The notes under the pieces are model-generated. The model had not been told where the DNA came from and searched no databases. It was given only the letters and a program-made list of their open reading frames with translations. Below are positions 1 through 6,348 of a DNA stretch of 17,859 nt, in pieces. Every line of letters begins with the position of its first letter. Position 1 is the first letter of the stretch. Source of the stretch: Planctomycetota bacterium (lineage in GTDB: Bacteria > Planctomycetota > Phycisphaerae > WQYP01); the NCBI GenBank assembly GCA_021852225.1, contig JAJZOA010000322.1:1-17859 (forward strand), written 5' to 3'. Position numbers and translations under genes: made by a program.

Positions 1-251
1 CTGTGGTGTGTCCAATAAAATAGTGGGAGGAATGAGGGGCGGAAAAAACGCGACGAACTCTGGAATTTCCCGGCAACGCCGCCGAAAAATTTCCCCCGGG
101 CCGAACGCATGCCGGGTCGCAGAACTGGTATGCCGACGGCTCTTTGTTAAGACAGAGCCTCGCGCATGTCCAATTTCCGAATCCGGAAGTATAACAGACG
201 CGAACAGGCTGTTCAAGCACAAATTCGGGATATTGTCGTCCAGAAGTAGAA

Positions 252-266
252 ATGTCACCCTGACAT
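252..266. repeat. Perfect 6-bp inverted repeat, operator-like
   Basis: ATGTCA and TGACAT are exact reverse complements separated by CCC. The symmetric 15-bp form resembles a binding site for a dimeric regulator, but no gene start lies close by, so any role is unknown. Short palindromes of this size also occur by chance. Confidence 0.25.
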
Positions 267-429
267 CGATACTCCGGTGGCGTGGCGGCCCGCAAGACTC
301 GGACAGACGATTTGCCATCGCACCAAGCGGCCAACCAAAATGGCGCACAAAACTGCACTCTTTCCAGGTCATTCTGGTGCGCTTGGATGCACACCCGGCG
401 ATCTTGAAAATGGGAATGCCGATAGCGAA

Positions 430-457
430 CAAATATCTATAAATGCAGGAGTCTGCA
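430..457 (-). terminator. Possible weak terminator downstream of tRNA-Gly
   Basis: On the minus strand, about 26 nt after the tRNA 3' end, TGCAG-ACTC-CTGCA forms a five-pair hairpin. It is followed directly by TTTATAGATATTTG, which is T-rich but interrupted. The placement suits termination of the tRNA transcript. The short stem and broken T run make the call tentative. Confidence 0.35.
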
Positions 458-482
458 CGACGGTTCATAATGGTGTGTTGAA

Positions 483-554
483 AGCGGGCGATCGGAGTCG
501 AACCGACAACAGCCAGCTTGGAAGGCTGGCGCTCTGCCATTGAGCTACGCCCGC
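483..554 (-). tRNA. tRNA-Gly, anticodon UCC
   Basis: Read on the minus strand this folds as a complete 72-nt cloverleaf. The seven-pair acceptor stem is GCGGGCG/CGCCCGC with discriminator T. The D arm is GCTC/GAGC. The anticodon stem CCAGC/GCTGG carries loop CTTCCAA, and the T arm has the GGTTCGA sequence. Anticodon TCC reads GGA/GGG glycine codons. The 3' CCA is not encoded, so CCA-adding enzyme must supply it. It lies only 46 nt after the FKBP stop on the same strand, so it may be co-transcribed. A TAATAT hexamer 11 nt before the tRNA 5' end could also be its own -10 box, although no good -35 is visible. Confidence 0.97.
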
Positions 555-600
555 ATGGAGCGATCATATTAGCAAACCCGGATGGTTTTTGCCATAACCC

Positions 601-1596
601 TTACGGAGTGGGCATTTTTGGCTGAATCACCAGCAGATGAATGCGGAAGGTCAGTGTGGCATTGGGGGGAATGACCGGCGGCATGCCATCGGCTCCATAG
701 GCCAGATTCGCCGGGATCACCAACTGGCGTATGCCTCCTTGATGCATGGTGGCCACGCCAATATCCCAGCCGGGAATCACCTGTTGTTGGCCTAGATCAA
801 ACTGAAACGGTGTGTGACCTGGCAGATGGGAGGAGTCAAAAATTTTCCCATTGGCCAGCCAGCCCGTATAGTTTACCGTTACATTATCGCCCAATTGCGG
901 CATAGGGCCTTTCCCAATTTGGACATCTTCAATAATCAGACCATCCGCAAGTTTTTTGGTATCCACAAATTTGCTGGAAGGTTTCAGCGTCAGTGGTTTG
1001 ACTGGCTCGGTTGCCGGAGCTTTGGCCGCGGAACTGGGGCTGATGGTATCGGTCGGCACGGCTTGTATCCCGCCGGCATTCAAAAGATGCACGCGAAAAG
1101 TCAGCGTCGCATCCGGCGGAATGGTGGGGGGCATGCCATCGGCTCCATAGGCCTCTGCCGCAGGAATGACCAGTTGGCGAATGCCGCCTTGCCGCATGGT
1201 GGCCACGCCAATGTCCCAGCCGGAAATAACCTGGTGCTGGCCAAGATTAAACTGGAAAGGTGTGCGGCCGGGTAGATGGGATGAATCAAAAATGGTGCCA
1301 TTTTTCAGCCAGCCGGTGTAATTGACCGTTACCTTGGCACCTTCTTTGGGCTTAGGGCCAGTGCCAAGCTTTATATCTTCCAGTATCATGCCATTGGCAA
1401 GCTTTTTGATATGCACAAAATGCGTGGCAGGTTTCAGACTCGCGTTCGTTGCGGCCGGTTGAACGGCAGCCGGTTCCGAAGTATTTGTACCGGTGGCGGC
1501 ATTCGCATCGCTATGGTGCTGGCAACCGGCTTGCATGAACAAAAACGCCGCAGTGGCCAGCAAATAAATGGTGGTCTTGCCCGGATGACTTTTCAT
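601..1596 (-). CDS. Tandem two-domain FKBP-type peptidyl-prolyl isomerase, secreted or lipoprotein
   Basis: Protein of 331 aa that should catalyse cis/trans isomerisation of X-Pro bonds in exported proteins. Residues 1-25 are a signal peptide (KTTIYLLATAAFLFMQAGC). Cys25 could be lipidated, although Gln at -3 makes the lipobox poor. A Ser/Thr/Pro/Ala-rich linker follows, then two FKBP domains at about 66-172 and 216-322, joined by another low-complexity linker. Both keep the FKBP pocket residues: VNYTGW, IFDSS, PFQF, QVI-GWD, AYGADG, and F near the end. The start at 1596 is chosen because CGGAG sits 5 nt upstream and the signal peptide begins there. The upstream ATG at 1701 overlaps the preceding gene and adds 35 residues with no domain character. 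The gene lies 82 nt after the M29 peptidase gene on the same strand. Confidence 0.93.
   Translation of the reverse strand: MKSHPGKTTIYLLATAAFLFMQAGCQHHSDANAATGTNTSEPAAVQPAATNASLKPATHFVHIKKLANGMILEDIKLGTGPKPKEGAKVTVNYTGWLKNGTIFDSSHLPGRTPFQFNLGQHQVISGWDIGVATMRQGGIRQLVIPAAEAYGADGMPPTIPPDATLTFRVHLLNAGGIQAVPTDTISPSSAAKAPATEPVKPLTLKPSSKFVDTKKLADGLIIEDVQIGKGPMPQLGDNVTVNYTGWLANGKIFDSSHLPGHTPFQFDLGQQQVIPGWDIGVATMHQGGIRQLVIPANLAYGADGMPPVIPPNATLTFRIHLLVIQPKMPTP
631..987 (-). repeat. FKBP internal duplication, copy 2
   Basis: Codes for residues 204-322 of the FKBP protein, including the leading LKPSSKFVDTKK linker. It is a near copy of 1081-1437. The aligned FKBP cores match at about 83 of 107 residues by eye, and blocks such as QGGIRQLVIP and AYGADGMPP are identical. 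The DNA is also clearly similar, for example around 679-700 and 1132-1153. Confidence 0.9.
1081..1437 (-). repeat. FKBP internal duplication, copy 1
   Basis: Codes for residues 54-172 of the FKBP protein, with linker LKPATHFVHIKK and the first isomerase domain. It pairs with 631-987. The two units are the same length and are separated by a 31-residue spacer, which indicates an in-frame duplication of a linker-plus-domain unit. Confidence 0.9.
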
Positions 1597-1678
1597 GTTA
1601 GCTCCGAAAAAAAAGGGTGTATAATTCAAAGTCGGCCCACACTTTTGAGCTGTGTCCGCTAAAACCAGATGCATACCA

Positions 1679-2806
1679 TCAGCCGGGGTTGGGCCAGTCA
1701 CTGTTTAGAAACCGGCCGGCTTCCAGAATGGTTTTGCCATCCACTTCTATACGGCGGCCCGGCTCACGCAGATCGCAGACCATATCCCAATGCAGGCCAC
1801 TTTCGTTTATGCCGCCTGTTTCCGGATAGGCCGCACCAAGCGCGGCGTGGCAGGTTCCACCAATTTTTTCATCAAAGAGTGTATTTTTTGTATATTGGGT
1901 AATGGAAAAATTTGTACCAATGGCAATTTCACCCAGTGTTTTAGCTCCGGCGTCCTGTGCCAGCATCGCGTGCAGGAAGTCTTCTCCCTTACCGGCGCGG
2001 GCATCCGTCACTTTCCCGTCCTTGAACGTCAACACAATGTCATGGCATTCATGGCCATGGTGAACGGCCGGGAATGAATAGCGAATGGTTCCATTGACCG
2101 CATCTTCGATCGGGCCGGTAAATACTTCGCCATCCGGAAAATTTTCGTGGCCGCAACAGTTGATCCACGTACGGCCCTTCACCCCCAGGCGAAGGTCCGT
2201 ATCTTTGCCGATAATGCGTACTTCACTGGTTTTGTTCAGGTAATCCACCAGACGCTGCTGCTTTTCGCTGATGGCTTTCCACGCCGCCACCGGGTCAGGA
2301 AGGTGCAGCAATCCGGCCCGGAAAACAAAATCCTCATATTCATGCAAGGACATTTCCGCATCCTGGGCGCTGGCCTGCGTGGGATATTGAGTGCCAACCC
2401 ATTTGAGTTTGCCTTCCGCCGCGCGCTCCAGAAAACGTTTGGAAATGCCCCGGCGAGCCTGGGCCGCGGCGGCCTGCTTTTTGGGGTCCACATTCGTCAT
2501 GCTTTTCGTGTTTTCTTCGGCCCAAAGCCCTATGGACACATCCATGTTTTCCACAATAAATTTGCTGATCGGGGAAACGAATTCAAGTTGCGGCTTTTGT
2601 GCCAGGCGGTAAAACGCTTCGTCCATTGCGTCGGAAGTCATGCTGATAAAACAATGGCCGCCTGCGCGCAGAACCTGCTCGTAAATAGCTTCGATGAGCG
2701 GTAGACCAACGGTTTCCCCGGAAATTCGGCAAAGCTCACCGGGTTTAACGGCGGCGGAATATCCAACGAGCACAGAGGCCAGACGATCGAGTCTTTGGTC
2801 ACGCAT
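1679..2806 (-). CDS. M29 family aminopeptidase (thermophilic-type metallopeptidase)
   Basis: Protein of 375 aa, normal for the family, with no signal peptide, so probably cytoplasmic. M29 enzymes (AmpS, PepS, aminopeptidase T) remove N-terminal residues from peptides using a two-metal centre. The expected ligands are visible: Glu227 in GEVFTGPIE, Glu293 in GEIAIGTN, His320 in TCHAALG, and His339 with Asp341 in LHWDM. The 66-residue spacing of the two glutamates equals that of aminopeptidase T as I recall it. The family's N-terminal RLDRLASVLVGYS segment and the LFDEKIGGT stretch are also present. The start at 2806 has GAAAGGAA about 9 nt upstream. A good promoter lies at 2856-2884, so the gene is probably transcribed independently of hpnD. 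The FKBP gene follows after 82 nt. Confidence 0.93.
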   Translation of the reverse strand: MRDQRLDRLASVLVGYSAAVKPGELCRISGETVGLPLIEAIYEQVLRAGGHCFISMTSDAMDEAFYRLAQKPQLEFVSPISKFIVENMDVSIGLWAEENTKSMTNVDPKKQAAAAQARRGISKRFLERAAEGKLKWVGTQYPTQASAQDAEMSLHEYEDFVFRAGLLHLPDPVAAWKAISEKQQRLVDYLNKTSEVRIIGKDTDLRLGVKGRTWINCCGHENFPDGEVFTGPIEDAVNGTIRYSFPAVHHGHECHDIVLTFKDGKVTDARAGKGEDFLHAMLAQDAGAKTLGEIAIGTNFSITQYTKNTLFDEKIGGTCHAALGAAYPETGGINESGLHWDMVCDLREPGRRIEVDGKTILEAGRFLNSDWPNPG

Positions 2807-2855
2807 GAAGCTGAGTTCCTTTCACGGTTGCAGATACCTGATTCCTGCCGCGTTC

Positions 2856-2884
2856 ATATTATGGCAACAGGCGCAAGTCGCCAA
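2856..2884 (-). promoter_or_regulatory. Sigma70-like promoter of the M29 aminopeptidase gene
   Basis: On the minus strand TTGGCG (complement of 2879-2884) is followed after exactly 17 nt by TAATAT (complement of 2856-2861). Each box matches four of six consensus positions. Transcription would start near 2849, giving a leader of about 40 nt with the ribosome binding site. The box sequences and spacing are seen directly; use in vivo is inference. Confidence 0.5.
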
Positions 2885-2973
2885 GGGTGGCGAAAAGACA
2901 AATGAACCCTTCCGATAGCCCATGGCTAAATGGTTTGGGCCGCGCGTAACAGAGGTATGGCTGCCGCACCGCT

Positions 2974-2993
2974 GCCGGCCTGCCGGCTTTTTT
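2974..2993 (+). terminator. Orphan plus-strand intrinsic terminator
   Basis: GCCGG-CCTG-CCGGC is followed directly by six T residues, a textbook intrinsic terminator read on the plus strand. Both neighbouring genes, hpnD and the M29 peptidase, read on the minus strand. There the hairpin is preceded, not followed, by the homopolymer, so it would not serve hpnD. It may end an antisense or small RNA arising within 2700-2970. Confidence 0.55.
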
Positions 2994-3029
2994 CAGATTG
3001 TGCCGGTTTTCCTTCCCGAGCGACGACCG

Positions 3030-3926
3030 CTAGCGGGAAATCCATGCGCGCAAGGCGATCCAGGATTTACTCATGGAATTCAGCCTTACGCGGCCATTCA
3101 GCACACGCAGCGGATCATGTGAAATTTTGCTCAAAATACCGGAATAAATTGCTGTCATGGCCCACAACGAACTGCGACTGTCGGCGGAAATGCACGATTC
3201 CAGACCGTCGCTGCTGGCAAAAAAATCCTTGGCCCGCTGGATTTCAAAACGCAGCAAGGCCTCCATGCCCGCACGACTGGGCTCGGAAAGAAGTTCGCCC
3301 GGATCAATTGAAAATCGGCGCATATCTTCCAGTGGTAAGTAATAACGGCCTCGCGCGGCATCTTCGCGCACATCGCGCAATATGTTGGTCAGTTGAAATG
3401 CGATTCCCCGATCCACTGCCATGGCGCGCGTTTGTTCACCGCCCGTAAACCCCCAGATTTGAATGCTTGCCAGGCCCACCACGCTGGCCACGCGATAGCA
3501 ATATTCGCGTAACTGGGCAAAGGTTTGCGGCTGAGTGAACAGAATATCCCCTACCTGGCCATCAATCATGTCGTCCAGCAGATCAATTTTCAAACCGAAA
3601 GATTCCACACAGTGAATAAACGCGTGCCAGCCCGGCCAAGAATCATTTAAAGGTACGCGCCGCTCCTTCGCACCTTCGTGTGTGTTGCGACGGAACGCTT
3701 CCAATACAGCGATTCGGCTGGCCGGTGACTGGTCCGCCGAATCATCCGCCAGATCATCCGCCAGGCGCATCCATGCATAAAGCGCAAACATTCCCCGGCG
3801 CTTTGCCGGAGGCAGCAGTTTAAGTCCATAATAAAAATTGCGGGCCTGTACGCGCGTCACTTCTTCACAAAAGGCCTGCGATCTTGCCAGATTCGGGTCC
3901 GTTGAAGGGCTTATGACCGATGTCAT
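3030..3926 (-). CDS. hpnD: HpnD-type presqualene diphosphate synthase
   Basis: Protein of 298 aa in the squalene/phytoene synthase fold, without a signal peptide. HpnD condenses two farnesyl diphosphates into presqualene diphosphate. The two aspartate-rich Mg-diphosphate motifs are intact: DDLAD at 57-61 (LYAWMRLADDLADD) and DVRED at 185-189 (QLTNILRDVREDAARGRYYLP). FYYGLKLLPPAKRRGMFALY and YCYRVASVVGL are typical of HpnD. The start overlaps the hpnC stop as ATGA, and GGAGG lies 6 nt upstream inside the hpnC end, so the two are translationally coupled. Phytoene or diapophytoene synthase (CrtB/CrtM) is the main alternative. The HpnC partner and the absence of carotenoid genes in the window favour HpnD. 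Confidence 0.85.
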   Translation of the reverse strand: MTSVISPSTDPNLARSQAFCEEVTRVQARNFYYGLKLLPPAKRRGMFALYAWMRLADDLADDSADQSPASRIAVLEAFRRNTHEGAKERRVPLNDSWPGWHAFIHCVESFGLKIDLLDDMIDGQVGDILFTQPQTFAQLREYCYRVASVVGLASIQIWGFTGGEQTRAMAVDRGIAFQLTNILRDVREDAARGRYYLPLEDMRRFSIDPGELLSEPSRAGMEALLRFEIQRAKDFFASSDGLESCISADSRSSLWAMTAIYSGILSKISHDPLRVLNGRVRLNSMSKSWIALRAWISR

Positions 3927-4873
3927 TTCCGTCCTCCGGGCATCACGGTTTTGATCGCCATTGCCATTACCGCCCGCCCCATTAGTCCGAGCTTTTGTGT
4001 TTGGGAAAGTCTCGGACGGGTCGTAAGTGTGTCGTAATTTAATCGCCGAATCGACTCGAGTATCGCCAAGCCGCCCCGGCTGAACAACGATATCTGTGTC
4101 CGCATGGAAGCACGAATCAGCGGCAGCAGCGGGCGCCCCTGCCTGAACATGTCCGCTGCGCGATCCACTTCAAAATGCAGAAGATTGCGGTAATTCTGAT
4201 CGCAGCGGCCCGCGATTATCTGTTCTTGCGTAACCCCGAAGCGTTCCATGGATTCGGCTGGAATATAAATGCGATTGCGGCGCAGAATATCGGACCGCAC
4301 ATCCTGCCAGAAATTGGCAAGCTGCAGGGCGGAACAGATTTTGTCAGAATAGCTTTGTCTTTCCGGATCGCTGTAACCCCCCAGATACAGCACCAGACGC
4401 CCGACCGGATCCGCGCTGCGGCGGCAGTAATCCAGGACTTGATCAAATGTTTCATATCGCTGGACGCGCTGATCTTGCACAAAGGCGTCAATTAAATCCA
4501 AAAAGGGTTGAATCGGAATTTTGTGCCTGTCAATCGTCCCGCGCAACGCGGTAAATATTGCCGTTCGCGTATCGCCGGCATAACAGGCCACTGTTTGGCT
4601 GCGAAAATCATCCAGATATTTCAGTGCGGTCGTCCGGTCCGCCACTTCGTCGCCCAGGTCGTCCGCGGTGCGGCAAAATGCGTAAATATTACAAAAATCC
4701 TGCCGCAGGGCTTTGGGAACCAGCCACGAGACAACCGTGAAATTTTCGTAATGTTCGTGGGCCAGTTTCCAGGTGTATCGCGCCGCGGCGACCGTATCCG
4801 TCATCGGTGCCATGGCCATTGCAACCGTCGGCGGCGGGCCTGCGGGTGTTTGGGTAAGAATATTGGGGTCCAT
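3923..4873 (-). CDS. hpnC: HpnC-type hydroxysqualene synthase
   Basis: Protein of 316 aa, second member of the squalene synthase family here. HpnC converts presqualene diphosphate to hydroxysqualene, which HpnE then reduces to squalene. Recognised by HYENFTVVSWLVP near residue 41, the first motif DDLGD at 71-75 within IYAFCRTADDLGDE, RRSADPVGRLVLYLGG at 151-166, and the second motif DVRSD at 191-195 within LQLANFWQDVRSD. These are typical HpnC landmarks. The start at 4873 has only a weak GAG upstream. In-frame ATG codons at residues 20, 22 and 24 are possible later starts but also lack ribosome binding sites, and the first 25 residues are low-complexity Pro/Ala. The gene heads the hpnC-hpnD unit and is divergent from ispH. 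Confidence 0.87.
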   Translation of the reverse strand: MDPNILTQTPAGPPPTVAMAMAPMTDTVAAARYTWKLAHEHYENFTVVSWLVPKALRQDFCNIYAFCRTADDLGDEVADRTTALKYLDDFRSQTVACYAGDTRTAIFTALRGTIDRHKIPIQPFLDLIDAFVQDQRVQRYETFDQVLDYCRRSADPVGRLVLYLGGYSDPERQSYSDKICSALQLANFWQDVRSDILRRNRIYIPAESMERFGVTQEQIIAGRCDQNYRNLLHFEVDRAADMFRQGRPLLPLIRASMRTQISLFSRGGLAILESIRRLNYDTLTTRPRLSQTQKLGLMGRAVMAMAIKTVMPGGRK

Positions 4874-5129
4874 TCAGTTGCTCGGTACGCGATTCCTGTC
4901 TGCCATGAAAACCAGACCAAATACCCGGTCTAAGGGCTTGGTCAGCCGCCACCAGATCGGGTAAGATAATGGAGGCAGGGCTTCTTATTGTCCCGAATTC
5001 CGGCTGGCTTGCAAATAGGGCTGGCGGAATGAACGGGGTATAATCAGCCACTGCGGATGATCTCGCCGGTGGATCGGCCGTTTAACGCGACTGTCGGCGG
5101 GTCAGGACACCTTTTTCGGAGAAAACAAA
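4874..5129. promoter_or_regulatory. Divergent hpnC / ispH control region
   Basis: The 256 nt between two divergent isoprenoid genes must hold promoters for both. On the plus strand a perfect TATAAT at 5039-5044 is the likely ispH -10 box. No good -35 lies 16-18 nt before it; TTGCAA is 24 nt away. This would give a leader of about 79 nt. On the hpnC side no convincing promoter pair stands out. A short AGACC...GGTCT inverted repeat near 4915-4933 is a possible operator of low certainty. Confidence 0.45.
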
Positions 5130-6080
5130 ATGAAGATTCTACTGGCCAATCCGCGTGGCTTCTGTGCAGGCGTCAATATGGCCATCGAATGTGTGGATCG
5201 TGTACTGGAGCTAAAGGGGGCACCGGTTTATGTGTACCATGAAATTGTTCATAACCGGCATGTAGTGGAAAGGTTCACCCGCCAGGGTGTCGTGTTTGTG
5301 GATTCCGTCGATGAGGTTCCCAACGGCGGCACTGTGGTCTATTCCGCGCATGGTGTGTCGCCCGAAGTACGCGCCAGGTCCAATGCCCGTGGGCTGGTTC
5401 AAGTGGATGCAACTTGGCCGCTCGTAACAAAAGTCCATAACGAAGCCATTCGCTATGCTCGTCAAAAATTCACGATAGTTCTCATCGGACACGCCGACCA
5501 CGATGAGGTCGTGGGTACTCTGGGCGAAGCCCCTGCCGCCATCAGCATAGTGGAATGCGTTGCCGACGTTGAAAAATTAAGCATCCCCGATGACCACCGG
5601 GTGGCCTATCTCACACAGACTACTCTTAGTCTGGATGATGCCGCCAAAATAATTGCCGCCCTGAAGGCGAAATTCCCGCGGATTCAGGCTCCCCCTAAAG
5701 AAGACATCTGCTACGCCACCACCAACCGGCAGACCGCGGTGCAGAAACTTGCACCCGAATGCGATTTGGTTCTGGTTGTAGGCAGCCAGAACAGTTCCAA
5801 TTCAAAACGACTGGTGGAAATGTCCGTGAATCGCGGCACCCGGGCTTATCTGGTGGATGATGTCTCGCATCTCGATTACTCCTGGTTTGAAAATGTCGGT
5901 ACGGTACTGCTGACCGCTGGCGCGTCGGCTCCGGAAGACCTCGTCCAGGAAATCGTCAATCTCCTTAAGGCGCGTTACGGTGCCACGGTTGAATCCCGCC
6001 ATGTTACTGATGAAGACATGCACTTCGAATTGCCCGTATCGCTACGCCGTCTGGAAAAACAGCATGCTCAAACGGTGTAG
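5130..6080 (+). CDS. ispH: 4-hydroxy-3-methylbut-2-enyl diphosphate reductase with one cluster cysteine replaced by Trp
   Basis: Protein of 316 aa, full length. IspH performs the last MEP-pathway step, reducing HMBPP to IPP and DMAPP with a [4Fe-4S] cluster. In E. coli the cluster is held by Cys12, Cys96 and Cys197. Here Cys12 (PRGFCAGV) and Cys194 (EDICYATTNRQ) are present, but position 96 is Trp: VDATWPLVTKVH instead of the usual DATCPLVTKVH. Other active-site residues remain: His41, His74 (YSAHGV), His124 and Glu126 (HADHDEVVGT), the LTQTT threonines, Ser222/Ser223/Asn224 (GSQNSSNS) and Ser266 (AGASAPE). The start at 5130 has GGAG upstream at good spacing and begins in the family's canonical MKILLANPRGFCAG. 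The family is certain. Whether this copy works as drawn is not. Confidence 0.96.
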   Translation: MKILLANPRGFCAGVNMAIECVDRVLELKGAPVYVYHEIVHNRHVVERFTRQGVVFVDSVDEVPNGGTVVYSAHGVSPEVRARSNARGLVQVDATWPLVTKVHNEAIRYARQKFTIVLIGHADHDEVVGTLGEAPAAISIVECVADVEKLSIPDDHRVAYLTQTTLSLDDAAKIIAALKAKFPRIQAPPKEDICYATTNRQTAVQKLAPECDLVLVVGSQNSSNSKRLVEMSVNRGTRAYLVDDVSHLDYSWFENVGTVLLTAGASAPEDLVQEIVNLLKARYGATVESRHVTDEDMHFELPVSLRRLEKQHAQTV

Positions 6081-6348
6081 ATGCACGCTTTCCGGCGATT
6101 GCTCAGGTGGTACCACTTGCGAAAGTACGGTACCACCCGGCGAAAATTGGACTTCACCCACGGACCACCGCTGGCCGATAATACATGGCACGGCTGTTCG
6201 TTGTTTTCCCTCGGTGAATCGTGGGCATAATCGCGCAGTCCGTTGCGGTAAAGCCGTTTTCGGTAACGGTTACCTGCTGTGGCACAGATTTATGCGTGTG
6301 GCGGAAAATGCTTAGTTTATCGCCGCGCGCCAATCAGGCGGTTAATAC
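6081..6348. promoter_or_regulatory. Intergenic region with two perfect inverted repeats
   Basis: No gene is seen between ispH and the transglutaminase gene. GGTGGTACC at 6106-6114 pairs with GGTACCACC at 6129-6137 across a 14-nt loop, and the left arm is itself part of the palindrome GTGGTACCAC. With no T run after it, it is not a standard intrinsic terminator. A second symmetric site, GGTAAC-G-GTTACC at 6262-6274, lies about 75 nt before the next start and looks like an operator. CATAAT at 6225-6230 could be a -10 box, but no good -35 partner is clear. Confidence 0.4.

Larger units (their letters stand above)
1..482. other. Gene-free stretch with small inverted repeats
   Basis: I see no convincing gene here. 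Open frames exist on the plus strand, including one of 144 codons from position 8, but they lack a good ribosome binding site at a sensible distance. They are rich in Arg, Ser and Pro in no domain-like pattern, and they resemble no family I know. The stretch holds an operator-like inverted repeat, ATGTCA-CCC-TGACAT at 252-266, a short stem TTCCG-AATC-CGGAA near 177-190, and the probable tRNA terminator hairpin at 444-457. It could be the downstream region of a gene beyond the window edge. Confidence 0.5.

Noticed and set aside
8..442. Plus-strand frame of 144 codons at the left edge
   Set aside because: No good ribosome binding site, no hydrophobic or domain pattern, Arg/Ser/Pro-rich composition and no recognisable family. 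Probably a chance open frame.
1614..1625. Plus-strand TATAAT near 1619-1624 as a promoter
   Set aside because: It points away from the FKBP gene and toward antisense of the M29 gene, with no -35 partner. Probably a chance match.
1597..1701. Upstream ATG extending the FKBP protein by 35 residues
   Set aside because: It would overlap the end of the M29 gene and place the signal peptide internally. ATG at 1596 has CGGAG at correct spacing.
2147..2704. Plus-strand frame of 185 codons opposite the M29 peptidase
   Set aside because: It lies entirely antisense to a gene with clear catalytic residues and has no family features; a shadow of the codon pattern.
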